Shown piece after piece: positions 53,165-64,000 of a DNA stretch of 64,000 bases. The position numbers were made by a program, and so were the translations under genes. Below the pieces are notes generated by a model, which saw only the letters and a list, made by a program, of their open reading frames with translations, was not told the DNA's origin and did no database searches. Position 1 is the stretch's first letter; every line of letters begins with the position of its first letter. Origin of the DNA: Lasioglossum baleicum (Eukaryota > Arthropoda > Insecta > Hymenoptera > Halictidae); contig NW_027469083.1 in NCBI RefSeq assembly GCF_051020765.1, forward strand, positions 2,108,001 to 2,172,000. The letters are read 5' to 3'.

Positions 53165-55621
53165 CAGGATCGAGCTCGGATGAATTTATGTTTGTCATTG
53201 TTATGTTAACTTGCTGTTGAGTGCACGCATCAGGAAATAAATTGTTGAATTTGTTTGCCGTATAGCAAACTCTGGGGAAATGTTTCTGTTTGGAATACCT
53301 TATGAAAATGTTTCATTTTGGAATACGCCATGAAATATGTAGATAACATAAATTTACATCTTAAGATGTTTTCTTTCAATGACATAGGGAGTGGTATAGG
53401 TATGATGTTTAACCTACCGTCGGGCGCAGCGGTTCTAGGAGATACATCAATCACTATTTTGTGCAGTGTGATACATCCTTAAGCGGCGGAAACCCCTAGC
53501 TACTAGTAGCTGAATGTAAATGCTGTAATGTTGATTAGTTTTACATTTCAGAGACTCATTGTCTTAACCCTCATACGCTCCTCAAGAATATTTTCCTCAA
53601 TCCGCGAGTGGTTCGTAAGTCGGTCCGGATTGAGATCAGCTTGAGCCCAACGCTAGATTTCTAAAAACCGCGCGGAAATTGCGTAACGGCAACGGAGGAA
53701 ATTAAGGGGCCGCCACACCGGTTAGGGAAACTAAATTCCTCAATTTCGAACAAATTTCGGATCTTATGGTTAGGACAGAGACGGAACGAAGCTAGCAGCC
53801 ACTAGTGCGATAAAGATGGTACATTAGATAGAAGTCCAGACTTTGTAAACTCAAACGTCGAAAAAAGCTTCTTTTCTATATTGATGTTCCCTGACACCCC
53901 CCCGCGGAGAGGGGAAATTAGTTTAGATTGCCCCGAGGCCGACAAAACCCCCCGACCCGCTAGATCATACCGGGAGTTTTGAGGTAATCAGAGTCAATCA
54001 CAGTTCTGAACTAAAAAGAGAGGAAATTCTGGTGGAGGACAGGCGCAAAGTTTAGTATTTTGTTCCTACCACCCCTGAGTAGGGTGTCATTTGAAAGAGC
54101 TCGGGAAGAGGTATTGAGCCTCATAGGCTAGGAGCGCCTCCGAGGTCATCCGAAGGGCGTATAGCGTTTCTCGTAAATTAGAAAAGTTCTGTATGTATTT
54201 GGAGTCGCGAGGGCATTAGTATCTCTATCCCGAGGTCACAGTGGAGGTGCCTTTGACTTTGAAAATTCTGACAAAGCCAAAGGTCTTGGAAACCTTTTTC
54301 AGATTTCGAAGGTCAAGATCAAGGTCAAAGGTGCAGGCGGGATCAGGAACCTCCCCCGAAGGTCGCCATATAAATTTGCGGTGTCGAGCGACAAAAAGTA
54401 GTGAAAAATGGCATAGAATAGGTTAATTTAGCAATTAAGGATTTAGATTTTAGGCTGCGTGCGGATAGGAATAGTGTTAAACGGTTAGATTTAAAAGTGC
54501 GGTTTCAATGTTTCATATAGTTTGGATTGACATCTGTAAGGAAAAAATAAAATCCAGGTTAGGTTAATTTTTATTAAAATTGATTATAAAAAAAGGGACC
54601 ACAATTACGAGTATGAAATTTCGTGCGCGCCAAAGAACTGTGTTTACGGAACCTTTAAATGGACACAAAATAAATGACCCCCGCCGATTATGAATACGAA
54701 ATTTCGAAAAAAAAATTTTCTGTAAAGGATACGCGTTACACTGGTGTTATATGATTACGAAATATTGAAAAAAATCGATTGTCACGATAAAATTGTGGTA
54801 ACAAAGGCGATCTAGATTGGGCGCCGAAAAAAGAAGGTTCGAGAAGAAGTATCAAAAGCTCTCATGATTTATTTAAACATATTTCAACGAATTGCAGCAA
54901 TGTATTACGTCATTTGTAATGAAAGATTATTTGATGTTATAGCATCGGATTTTTCCAAGATCCCTGTTTCTGATCACAGACACTCTGTTAAACTGAAGCA
55001 CTTCAATTTAACATGCACTATTTCATATATTGGATGATTGCAAAAGCTCATACTCAATTTACCTCGTGAACTTGTCTGAAACTAAACGTGCAACTTCTAC
55101 GGAAAAGGAAATCACAGGTTGTAAAATGTTCGGAGACAATTATAGAAAACAGAGTTACAGACTATATAATTGATTAATAAAACTGTTATTTATCCCAAAT
55201 AGGGTACGAACTTTTGCAAACACATTACTAATACATTACGTTTAGTAATACATTATTGGCTAACGATTGAAGGCTGTTAAAGGATCTAGTAAAGAATCAT
55301 TGGTCATGGACTTTAGAAAATGACGAAAATATATTATATCTTAAATATAAACATATTATTAATATATTCAACGAAAAATATCCTGCATCGCTTATGGGAA
55401 GCAGTAGTTAGATTTTTAAAAAAATACTGTCCACACTTGGACATCAGTCAATTATACATATAGGGGAAAATTATAACAAGATTTTCTTGTGGTCAAACAA
55501 TGGATTATATGTACTTACTTAGACTACATTATCCTAACAACTAGTCAATTCACTCATAAGAGCACGTCAAGATAAAATTGACTAACATCTTACATTCTAA
55601 TACATCTACTACGCCTCGAAG
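53165..55621 (-). repeat. Spacer upstream of copy 16 / 3' flank of copy 17
   Basis: Middle half-site mutated (54307-54335). Distal acceptor of copy 17 intact (54534-54535). Private changes near 53960 (TAGATCATAC, GAGGTAATC). Confidence 0.75.
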
Positions 55622-56023
55622 TTATTGAACCCACGCTCGCCACACTCTGCACTGGATTTCGAGGAATTTTTCGAACCACTCCAGTTTTGGTTCTGACGAA
55701 GGAACAACTCTTCTCACCTGTGCAGGAATTATTAGATCACTCTGTACAGTCGTTCTCGGCTCATCCACAGCTTCCCCTAGAAAACGTTCATTCATTATCC
55801 GCATTGCACGTTGCTTATCATGCCTAGCGGTTTGTCTTAGGATCTTGTCTGCCCTACAGACATTTAACCATTTCCGTGACACTTGAGCAGCGCAAAGCAG
55901 AGACTTAGGCTCCAACTTGCGTAGAATCAGCTGGGATATCTCCGGCGGGAGTTCAGAAATGAAATCCAACTTGGCAGGTTCCAGTAGTCCTAGCGCACGG
56001 AGGAAAGACCTGAAGAACTCCAT
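55622..56023 (-). CDS. Short F-box protein, copy 17 (class B, S95)
   Basis: Protein identical to copy 15. Confidence 0.72.
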   Translation of the reverse strand: MEFFRSFLRALGLLEPAKLDFISELPPEISQLILRKLEPKSLLCAAQVSRKWLNVCRADKILRQTARHDKQRAMRIMNERFLGEAVDEPRTTVQSDLIIPAQVRRVVPSSEPKLEWFEKFLEIQCRVWRAWVQ

Positions 56024-56131
56024 GTTGCCGCTGCAGCGTCAGGATCTCGAATGATCTACTGTTCCAAATTTTGGGTTTATATACCCTTGGTTACGGTTGA
56101 TCGCCTGTTCCGGTTCGGTGACCCGACCAAT
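56024..56131 (-). promoter_or_regulatory. Promoter of copy 17
   Basis: CCAAT 56127-56131, TATATAAA 56076-56083, Inr present. Confidence 0.72.
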
Positions 56132-58588
56132 CAGGATCGAGCTCGGATGATTTTATGTTTGTCATTGTTATGTTAACTTGCTGTTGAGTGCACGCATCAG
56201 GAAATAAATTGTTGAATTTGTTTGCCGTATATCAAACTCTGGGGAAATGTTTCTGTTTGGAATACCTTATGAAAATGTTTCATTTTGGAATACGCCATGA
56301 AATATGTAGATAACATAAATTTACATCTTAAGATGTTTTCTTTCAATGACATAGGGAGTGGTATAGGTATGATGTTTAACCTACCGTCGGGCGCAGCGGT
56401 TCTAGGAGATACATCAATCACTATTTTGTGCAGTGTGATACATCCTTAAGCGGCGGAAACCCCTAGCTACTAGTAGCTGAATGTAAATGCTGCAATGTTG
56501 ATTAGTTTTACATTTCAGAGACTCATTGTCTTAACCCTCATACGCTCCTCAAGAATATTTTCCTCAATCCGCGAGTGGTTCGTAAGTCGGTCCGGATTGA
56601 GATCAGCTTGAGCCCAACGCTAGATTTCTAAAAACCGCGCGGAAATTGCGTAACGGCAACGGAGGAAATTAAGGGGCCGCCACACCGGTTAGGGAAACTA
56701 AATTCCTCAATTTCGAACAAATTTCGGATCTTATGGTTAGGACAGAGACGGAACGAAGCTAGCAGCCACTAGTGCGATAAAGATGGTACATTAGATAGAA
56801 GTCCAGGCTTTGTAAACTCAAACGTCGAAAAAAGCTTCTTTTCTATATTGATGTTCCCTGACACCCCCCCGCGGAGAGGGGAAATTAGTTTAGATTGCCC
56901 CGAGGCCGACAAAACCCCCCGACCCGCTAGGTCATACCGGGAGTTTTGAGGGAATCAGAGTCAATCACAGTTCTGAACTAAAAAGAGAGGAAATTCTGGT
57001 GGAGGACAGGCGCAAAGTTTAGTATTTTGTTCCTACCACCCCTGAGTAGGGTGTCATTTGAAAGAGCTCGGGAAGAGGTATTGAGCCTCATAGGCTAGGA
57101 GCGCCTCCGAGGTCATCCGAAGGGCGTATAGCGTTTCTCGTAAATTAGAAAAGTTCTGTATGTATTTGGAGTCGCGAGGGCATTAGTATCTCTATCCCGA
57201 GGTCACAGTGGAGGTGCCTTTGACTTTGAAAATTCTGACAAAGCCAAAGGTCTTGGAAACCTTTTTCAGATTTCGAAGGTCAAGATCAAGGTCAAAGGTG
57301 CAGGCGGGATCAGGAACCTCCCCCGAAGGTCGCCATATAAATTTGCGGTGTCGAGCGACAAAAAGTAGTGAAAAATGGCATAGAATAGGTTAATTTAGCA
57401 ATTAAGGATTTAGATTTTAGGCTGCGTGCGGATAGGAATAGTGTTAAACGGTTAGATTTAAAAGTGCGGTTTCAATGTTTCATATAGTTTGGATTGACAT
57501 CTGTAAGGAAAAAATAAAATCCAGGTTAGGTTAATTTTTATTAAAATTGATTATAAAAAAAGGGACCACAATTACGAGTATGAAATTTCGTGCGCGCCAA
57601 AGAACTGTGTTTACGGAACCTTTAAATGGACACAAAATAAATGACCCCCGCCGATTATGAATACGAAATTTCGAAAAAAAAATTTTCTGTAAAGGATACG
57701 CGTTACACTGGTGTTATATGATTACGAAATATTGAAAAAAATCGATTGTCACGATAAAATTGTGGTAACAAAGGCGATCTAGATTGGGCGCCGAAAAAAG
57801 AAGGTTCGAGAAGAAGTATCAAAAGCTCTCATGATTTATTTAAACATATTTCAACGAATTGCAGCAATGTATTACGTCATTTGTAATGAAAGATTATTTG
57901 ATGTTATAGCATCGGATTTTTCCAAGATCCCTGTTTCTGATCACAGACACTCTGTTAAACTGAAGCACTTCAATTTAACATGCACTATTTCATATATTGG
58001 ATGATTGCAAAAGCTCATACTCAATTTACCTCGTGAACTTGTCTGAAACTAAACGTGCAACTTCTACGGAAAAGGAAATCACAGGTTGTAAAATGTTCGG
58101 AGACAATTATAGAAAACAGAGTTACAGACTATATAATTGATTAATAAAACTGTTATTTATCCCAAATAGGGTACGAACTTTTGCAAACACATTACTAATA
58201 CATTACGTTTAGTAATACATTATTGGCTAACGATTGAAGGCTGTTAAAGGATCTAGTAAAGAATCATTGGTCATGGACTTTAGAAAATGACGAAAATATA
58301 TTATATCTTAAATATAAACATATTATTAATATATTCAACGAAAAATATCCTGCATCGCTTATGGGAAGCAGTAGTTAGATTTTTAAAAAAATACTGTCCA
58401 CACTTGGACATCAGTCAATTATACATATAGGGGAAAATTATAACAAGATTTTCTTGTGGTCAAACAATGGATTATATGTACTTACTTAGACTACATTATC
58501 CTAACAACTAGTCAATTCACTCATAAGAGCACGTCAAGATAAAATTGACTAACATCTTACATTCTAATACATCTACTACGCCTCGAAG
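56132..58588 (-). repeat. Spacer upstream of copy 17 / 3' flank of copy 18
   Basis: Middle half-site mutated (57274-57302). Distal acceptor of copy 18 intact (57501-57502). No gene seen. Confidence 0.75.
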
Positions 58589-58990
58589 TTATTGAACCCA
58601 CGCTCGCCACACTCTGCACTGGATTTCGAGGAATTTTTCGAACCACTCCAGTTTTGGTTCTGACGAAGGAACAACTCTTCTCACCTGTGCAGGAATTATT
58701 AGATCACTCTGTACAGTCGTTCTCGGCTCATCCACAGCTTCCCCTAGAAAACGTTCATTCATTATCCGCATTGCACGTTGCTTATCATGCCTAGCGGTTT
58801 GTCTTAGGATCTTGTCTGCCCTACAGACATTTAACCATTTCCGTGACACTTGAGCAGCGCAAAGCAGAGACTTAGGCTCCAACTTGCGTAGAATCAGCTG
58901 GGATATCTCCGGCGGGAGTTCAGAAATGAAATCCAACTTGGCAGGTTCCAGTAGTCCTAGCGCACGGAGGAAAGACCTGAAGAACTCCAT
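58589..58990 (-). CDS. Short F-box protein, copy 18 (class B, S95)
   Basis: Protein identical to copy 15. Confidence 0.72.
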   Translation of the reverse strand: MEFFRSFLRALGLLEPAKLDFISELPPEISQLILRKLEPKSLLCAAQVSRKWLNVCRADKILRQTARHDKQRAMRIMNERFLGEAVDEPRTTVQSDLIIPAQVRRVVPSSEPKLEWFEKFLEIQCRVWRAWVQ

Positions 58991-59098
58991 GTTGCCGCTG
59001 CAGCGTCAGGATCTCGAATGATCTACTGTTCCAAATTTTGGGTTTATATACCCTTGGTTACGGTTGATCGCCTGTTCCGGTTCGGTGACCCGACCAAT
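58991..59098 (-). promoter_or_regulatory. Promoter of copy 18
   Basis: CCAAT 59094-59098, TATATAAA 59043-59050, Inr present. Confidence 0.72.
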
Positions 59099-61557
59099 CA
59101 GGATCGAGCTCGGATGAATTTATGTTTGTCATTGTTATGTTAACTTGCTGTTGAGTGCACGCATCAGGAAATAAATTGTTGAATTTGTTTGCCGTATAGC
59201 AAACTCTGGGGAAATGTTTCTGTTTGGAATACCTTATGAAAATGTTTCATTTTGGAATACGCCATGAAATATGTAGATAACATAAATTTACATCTTAAGA
59301 TGTTTTCTTTCAATGACATAGGGAGTGGTATAGGTATGATGTTTAACCTACCGTCGGGCGCAGCGGTTCTAGGAGATACATCAATCACTATTTTGTGCAG
59401 TGTGATACATCCTTAAGCGGCGGAAACCCCTAGCTACTAGTAGCTGAATGTAAATGCTGCAATGTTGATTAGTTTTACATTTCAGAGACTCATTGTCTTA
59501 ACCCTCATACGCTCCTCAAGAATATTTTCCTCAATCCGCGAGTGGTTCGTAAGTCGGTCCGGATTGAGATCAGCTTGAGCCCAACGCTAGATTTCTAAAA
59601 ACCGCGCGGAAATTGCGTAACGGCAACGGAGGAAATTAAGGGGCCGCCACACCGGTTAGGGAAACTAAATTCCTCAATTTCGAACAAATTTCGGATCTTA
59701 TGGTTAGGACAGAGACGGAACGAAGCTAGCAGCCACTAGTGCGATAAAGATGGTACATTAGATAGAAGTCCAGACTTTGTAAACTCAAACGTCGAAAAAA
59801 GCTTCTTTTCTATATTGATGTTCCCTGACACCCCCCCGCGGAGAGGGGAAATTAGTTTAGATTGCCCCGAGGCCGACAAAACCCCCCGACCCGCTAGGTC
59901 ATACCGGGAGTTTTGAGGGAATCAGAGTCAATCACAGTTCTGAACTAAAAAGAGAGGAAATTCTGGTGGAGGACAGGCGCAAAGTTTAGTATTTTGTTCC
60001 TACCACCCCTGAGTAGGGTGTCATTTGAAAGAGCTCGGGAAGAGGTATTGAGCCTCATAGGCTAGGAGCGCCTCCGAGGTCATCCGAAGGGCGTATAGCG
60101 TTTCTCGTAAATTAGAAAAGTTCTGTATGTATTTGGAGTCGCGAGGGCATTAGTATCTCTATCCCGAGGTCACAGTGGAGGTGCCTTTGACTTTGAAAAT
60201 TCTGACAAAGCCAAAGGTCTTGGAAACCTTTTTCAGATTTTGAAGGTCAAGGTCAAGGTCAAAGGTGCAGGCGGGATCAGGAACCTCCCCCGAAGGTCGC
60301 CATATAAATTTGCGGTGTCGAGCGACAAAAAGTAGTGAAAAATGGCATAGAATAGGTTAATTTAGCAATTAAGGATTTAGATTTTAGGCTGCGTGCGGAT
60401 AGGAATAGTGTTAAACGGTTAGATTTAAGAGTGCGGTTTCAATGTTTCATATAGTTTGGATTGACATCTGTAAGGAAAAAATAAAATCCAGGTTAGGTTA
60501 ATTTTTATTAAAATTGATTATAAAAAAAAGGGACCACAATTACGATTATGAAATTTCGCGCGCGCCAAAAAACTGTGTTTATGGAACCTTTAAATGGACA
60601 CAAAATAAATGACCCCCGCCGATTATGAATACGAAATTTCGAAAAAAAATTTTTTCTGTAAATGATACGCGTTACACTTGTGTTATATGATTACGAAATA
60701 TTGCAAAAAATCGATTGTCACGATAAAATTTTGGTAACAAAGGCGATCTAGATTGGGCGCCGAAAAAAGAAGGTTCGAGAAGAAGTATCAAAAGCTCTCA
60801 TGATTTATTTAAACATATTTCAACGAATTGCAGCAATGTAGTACGTCATTTGTAATGAAAGATTGTTTGATGTTATAGGATCGGATTTTTCCAAGATCCC
60901 TGTTTCTGGTCACAGACACTCTGTTAAACTGAAGCACTTCAATTTAACATGCACTATTTCATATATTGGATGATTGCAAAAGCTCATACTCAATTTACCC
61001 CGTGAACTTGTCTGAAACTAAACGTGCAACTACTACGGATAAGGAAATCACAGGTTGTAAAATGTTCGGAGACAATGATAGAAAACAGAGTTACAGACTA
61101 TATAATTGATTAATAAAACTGTTATTTATCCCAAATAGGGTACGAACTTTTGCAAACACATTACTAATACATTACGTTTAGTAATACATTATTGGCTAAC
61201 GATTGAAGGCTGTTAAAGGATCTAGTAAAGAATCATTGGTCATGGACTTTAGAAAATGACGAAAATATATTATATCTTAAATATAAACATATTATTAACA
61301 TATTCAACGAAAAATATCCTGCATCGCTTATGGGAAGCAGTAGTTAGATTTTTAAAAAAATACTGTCCACACTTGGACATTAGTCAATTATACATATAGG
61401 GGAAAATTATAACAAGATTTTCTTGTGGTCAAACAATGGATTATATGTACTTACTTAGACTACATTATCCTAACAACTAGTCAATTCACTCATAAGAGCA
61501 CGTCAAGATAAAATTGACTAACATCTTACATTCTAATACATCTACTACGCCTCGAAG
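59099..61557 (-). repeat. Spacer upstream of copy 18 / 3' flank of copy 19
   Basis: AAGGTCA cluster intact again (60241-60269). Distal acceptor of copy 19 intact (60468-60469). Shares the 45690-46260 variants with the spacer before copy 14. Confidence 0.75.
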
Positions 61558-61959
61558 TTATTGAACCCACGCTCGCCACACTCTGCACTGGATTTCGAGG
61601 AATTTTTCGAACCACTCCAGTTTTGGTTCTGACGAAGGAACAACTCTTCTCACCTGTGCAGGAATTATTAGATCCCTCTGTACAGTCGTTCTCGGCTCAT
61701 CCACAGCTTCCCCTAGAAAACGTTCATTCATTATCCGCATTGCACGTTGCTTATCATGCCTAGCGGTTTGTCTTAGGATCTTGTCTGCCCTACAGACATT
61801 TAACCATTTCCGTGACACTTGAGCAGCGCAAAGCAGAGACTTAGGCTCCAACTTGCGTAGAATCAGCTGGGATATCTCCGGCGGGAGTTCAGAAATGAAA
61901 TCCAACTTGGCAGGTTCCAGTAGTCCTAGCGCACGGAGGAAAGACCTGAAGAACTCCAT
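61558..61959 (-). CDS. Short F-box protein, copy 19 (class B, R95)
   Basis: Protein identical to copy 13 (R95). Last F-box copy in the window. Confidence 0.72.
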   Translation of the reverse strand: MEFFRSFLRALGLLEPAKLDFISELPPEISQLILRKLEPKSLLCAAQVSRKWLNVCRADKILRQTARHDKQRAMRIMNERFLGEAVDEPRTTVQRDLIIPAQVRRVVPSSEPKLEWFEKFLEIQCRVWRAWVQ

Positions 61960-62067
61960 GTTGCCGCTGCAGCGTCAGGATCTCGAATGATCTACTGTTC
62001 CAAATTTTGGGTTTATATACCCTTGGTTACGGTTGATCGCCTGTTCCGGTTCGGTGACCCGACCAAT
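61960..62067 (-). promoter_or_regulatory. Promoter of copy 19
   Basis: CCAAT 62063-62067, TATATAAA 62012-62019, Inr present. Confidence 0.72.
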
Positions 62068-64000
62068 CAGGATCGAGCTCGGATGAATTTATGTTTGTCA
62101 TTGTTATGTTAACTTGCTGTTGAGTGCACGCATCAGGAAATAAATTGTTGAATTTGTTTGCCGTATAGCAAACTCTGGGGAAATGTTTCTGTTTGGAATA
62201 CCTTATGAAAATGTTTCATTTTGGAATACGCCATGAAATATGTAGATAACATAAATTTACATCTTAAGATGTTTTCTTTCAATGACATAGGGAGTGGTAT
62301 AGGTATGATGTTTAACCTACCGTCGGGCGCAGCGGTTCTAGGAGATACATCAATCACTATTTTGTGCAGTGTGATACATCCTTAAGCGGCGGAAACCCCT
62401 AGCTACTAGTAGCTGAATGTAAATGCTGTAATGTTGATTAGTTTTACATTTCAGAGACTCATTGTCTTAACCCTCATACGCTCCTCAAGAATATTTTCCT
62501 CAATCCGCGAGTGGTTCGTAAGTCGGTCCGGATTGAGATCAGCTTGAGCCCAACGCTAGATTTCTAAAAACCGCGCGGAAATTGCGTAACGGCAACGGAG
62601 GAAATTAAGGGGCCGCCACACCGGTTAGGGAAACTAAATTCCTCAATTTCGAACAAATTTCGGATCTTATGGTTAGGACAGAGACGGAACGAAGCTAGCA
62701 GCCACTAGTGCGATAAAGATGGTACATTAGATAGAAGTCCAGACTTTGTAAACTCAAACGTCGAAAAAGCTTCTTTTCTATATTGATGTTCCCTGACACC
62801 CCCCCGCGGAGAGGGGAAATTAGTTTAGATTGCCCCGAGGCCGACAAAACCCCCCGACCCGCTAGGTCATACCGGGAGTTTTGAGGGAATCAGAGTCAAT
62901 CACAGTTCTGAACTAAAAAGAGAGGAAATTCTGGTGGAGGACAGGCGCAAAGTTTAGTATTTTGTTCCTACCACCCCTGAGTAGGGTGTCATTTGAAAGA
63001 GCTCGGGAAGAGGTATTGAGCCTCATAGGCTAGGAGCGCCTCCGAGGTCATCCGAAGGGCGTATAGCGTTTCTCGTAAATTAGAAAACTTCTGTATGTAT
63101 TTGGAGTCGCGAGGGCATTAGTATCTCTATCCCGAGGTCACAGTGGAGGTGCCTTTGACTTTGAAAATTCTGACAAAGCCAAAGGTCTTGGAAACCTTTT
63201 TCAGATTTTGAAGGTCAAGGTCAAGGTCAAAGGTGCAGGCGGGATCAGGAACCTCCCCCGAAGGTCGCCATATAAATTTGCGGTGTCGAGCGACAAAAAG
63301 TAGTGAAAAATGGCATAGAATAGGTTAATTTAGCAATTAAGGATTTAGATTTTAGGCTGCGTGCGGATAGGAATAGTGTTAAACGGTTAGATTTAAGAGT
63401 GCCGTTTCAATGTTTCATATAGTTTGGATTGACATCTGTAAGGAAAAAATAAAATCCAGGTTAGGTTAATTTTTATTAAAATTGATTATAAAAAAAAGGG
63501 ACCACAATTACGATTATGAAATTTCGCGCGCGCCAAAAAACTGTGTTTATGGAACCTTTAAATGGACACAAAATAAATGACCCCCGCCGATTATGAATAC
63601 GAAATTTCGAAAAAAAATTTTTTCTGTAAATGATACGCGTTACACTTGTGTTATATGATTACGAAATATTGCAAAAAATCGATTGTCACGATAAAATTTT
63701 GGTAACAAAGGCGATCTAGATTGGGCGCCGAAAAAAGAAGGTTCGAGAAGAAGTATCAAATGCTCTCATGATTTATTTAAACATATTTCAACGAATTGCA
63801 GCAATGTTGTACGTCATTTGTAATGAAAGATTGTTTGATGTTATAGGATCGGATTTTTCCAAGATCCCTGTTTCTGATCACAGACACTCTGTTAAACTGA
63901 AGCACTTCAATTTAACATGCACTATTTCATATATTGGATGATTGCAAAAGCTCATACTCAATTTACCCCGTGAACTTGTCTGAAACTAAACGTCCAACTC
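62068..64000 (-). repeat. Spacer upstream of copy 19, cut by window end
   Basis: AAGGTCA cluster at 63209-63237. The distal acceptor of the next copy, outside the window, is intact (63436-63437). The array clearly continues. Confidence 0.75.

Larger units (their letters stand above)
14109..64000 (-). repeat. Tandem F-box array, 17 units of about 2.96 kb in window
   Basis: Start-to-start distances of the F-box ORFs are 2,958, 2,969, 2,968, 2,959, 2,958, then mostly 2,967-2,969. The 10-bp steps come from presence or absence of ATCATTCGAG at the promoter. Units differ at few positions, much less than from the + strand units. The array runs past the end of the window. Class A units (copies 4-11) carry H69, I81, I92, S104 and GCGGGTC in the 3' flank; class B units (12, 13, 15-19) carry D69, F81, T92, R104 and GCACGTC. 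Copy 14 is mixed. Confidence 0.95.

Noticed and set aside
14109..64000. CRISPR array, rDNA or histone cluster as explanation of the tandem repeat
   Set aside because: The unit is 2.97 kb with an F-box gene; no short repeat-spacer pattern, no rRNA-like sequence and no histone frame was seen.

Overview
The window is eukaryotic and looks like arthropod, most probably insect, DNA. It carries a Ty3/gypsy-type LTR retrotransposon, a solo LTR, GT-AG style splice signals, TATA/Inr promoters matching the insect Inr consensus TCAKTY, and TTAGG-like motifs. The exact order or species cannot be read from the sequence; Hymenoptera is only a guess. Almost the whole window is one multicopy locus: a roughly 2.97 kb unit holding one short F-box gene, repeated 19 times (plus one unit without a CDS), with two LTR-element insertions.

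Layout. Positions 1-5887 hold two units in the + orientation. The first has a 144-codon F-box gene (1327-1761) and a 1,591-bp solo LTR (2836-4426, TSD ATAT). The second (about 4566-5887) keeps its upstream region and promoter but is cut exactly at the F-box start codon. At 5888-5889 the array flips: a second 144-codon F-box gene (5971-6405) and all later units are on the - strand, so the locus is a large head-to-head palindrome with a spacer of about 0.5 kb (5888-6405). Positions 8955-14087 are a 5,133-bp Ty3/gypsy element (two 378-bp LTRs, gag, pol, no env, TSD TGCA) inserted at the 3' end of the third F-box copy, which is a pseudogene. From 14109 to the window end the unit recurs at 2,958-2,969 bp; 16 further F-box copies lie at 17068-61959.

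Each unit has, in the sense of transcription: a spacer with three tandem AAGGTCA motifs, an inverted CCAAT box, a TATATAAA box, an Inr 31 bp downstream, a 29-nt leader, and an F-box ORF. At codon 102 the ORF crosses a strong splice-donor match (CAG|GTGAGT). About 1.2 kb downstream is a branch-point/polypyrimidine/CAG acceptor that is intact in some units and mutated to CAC in nine consecutive ones (copies 4-12). Four units lack the 10 bp holding the Inr. The units form sequence classes (here A and B) with mosaic copies, which points to unequal crossing over and gene conversion. The predicted protein is essentially an F-box with short tails and no substrate-binding domain, so what it targets, and whether all copies are expressed, cannot be said from the sequence.

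The array is nearly identical from unit to unit, so copy number and order depend on the quality of the assembly.
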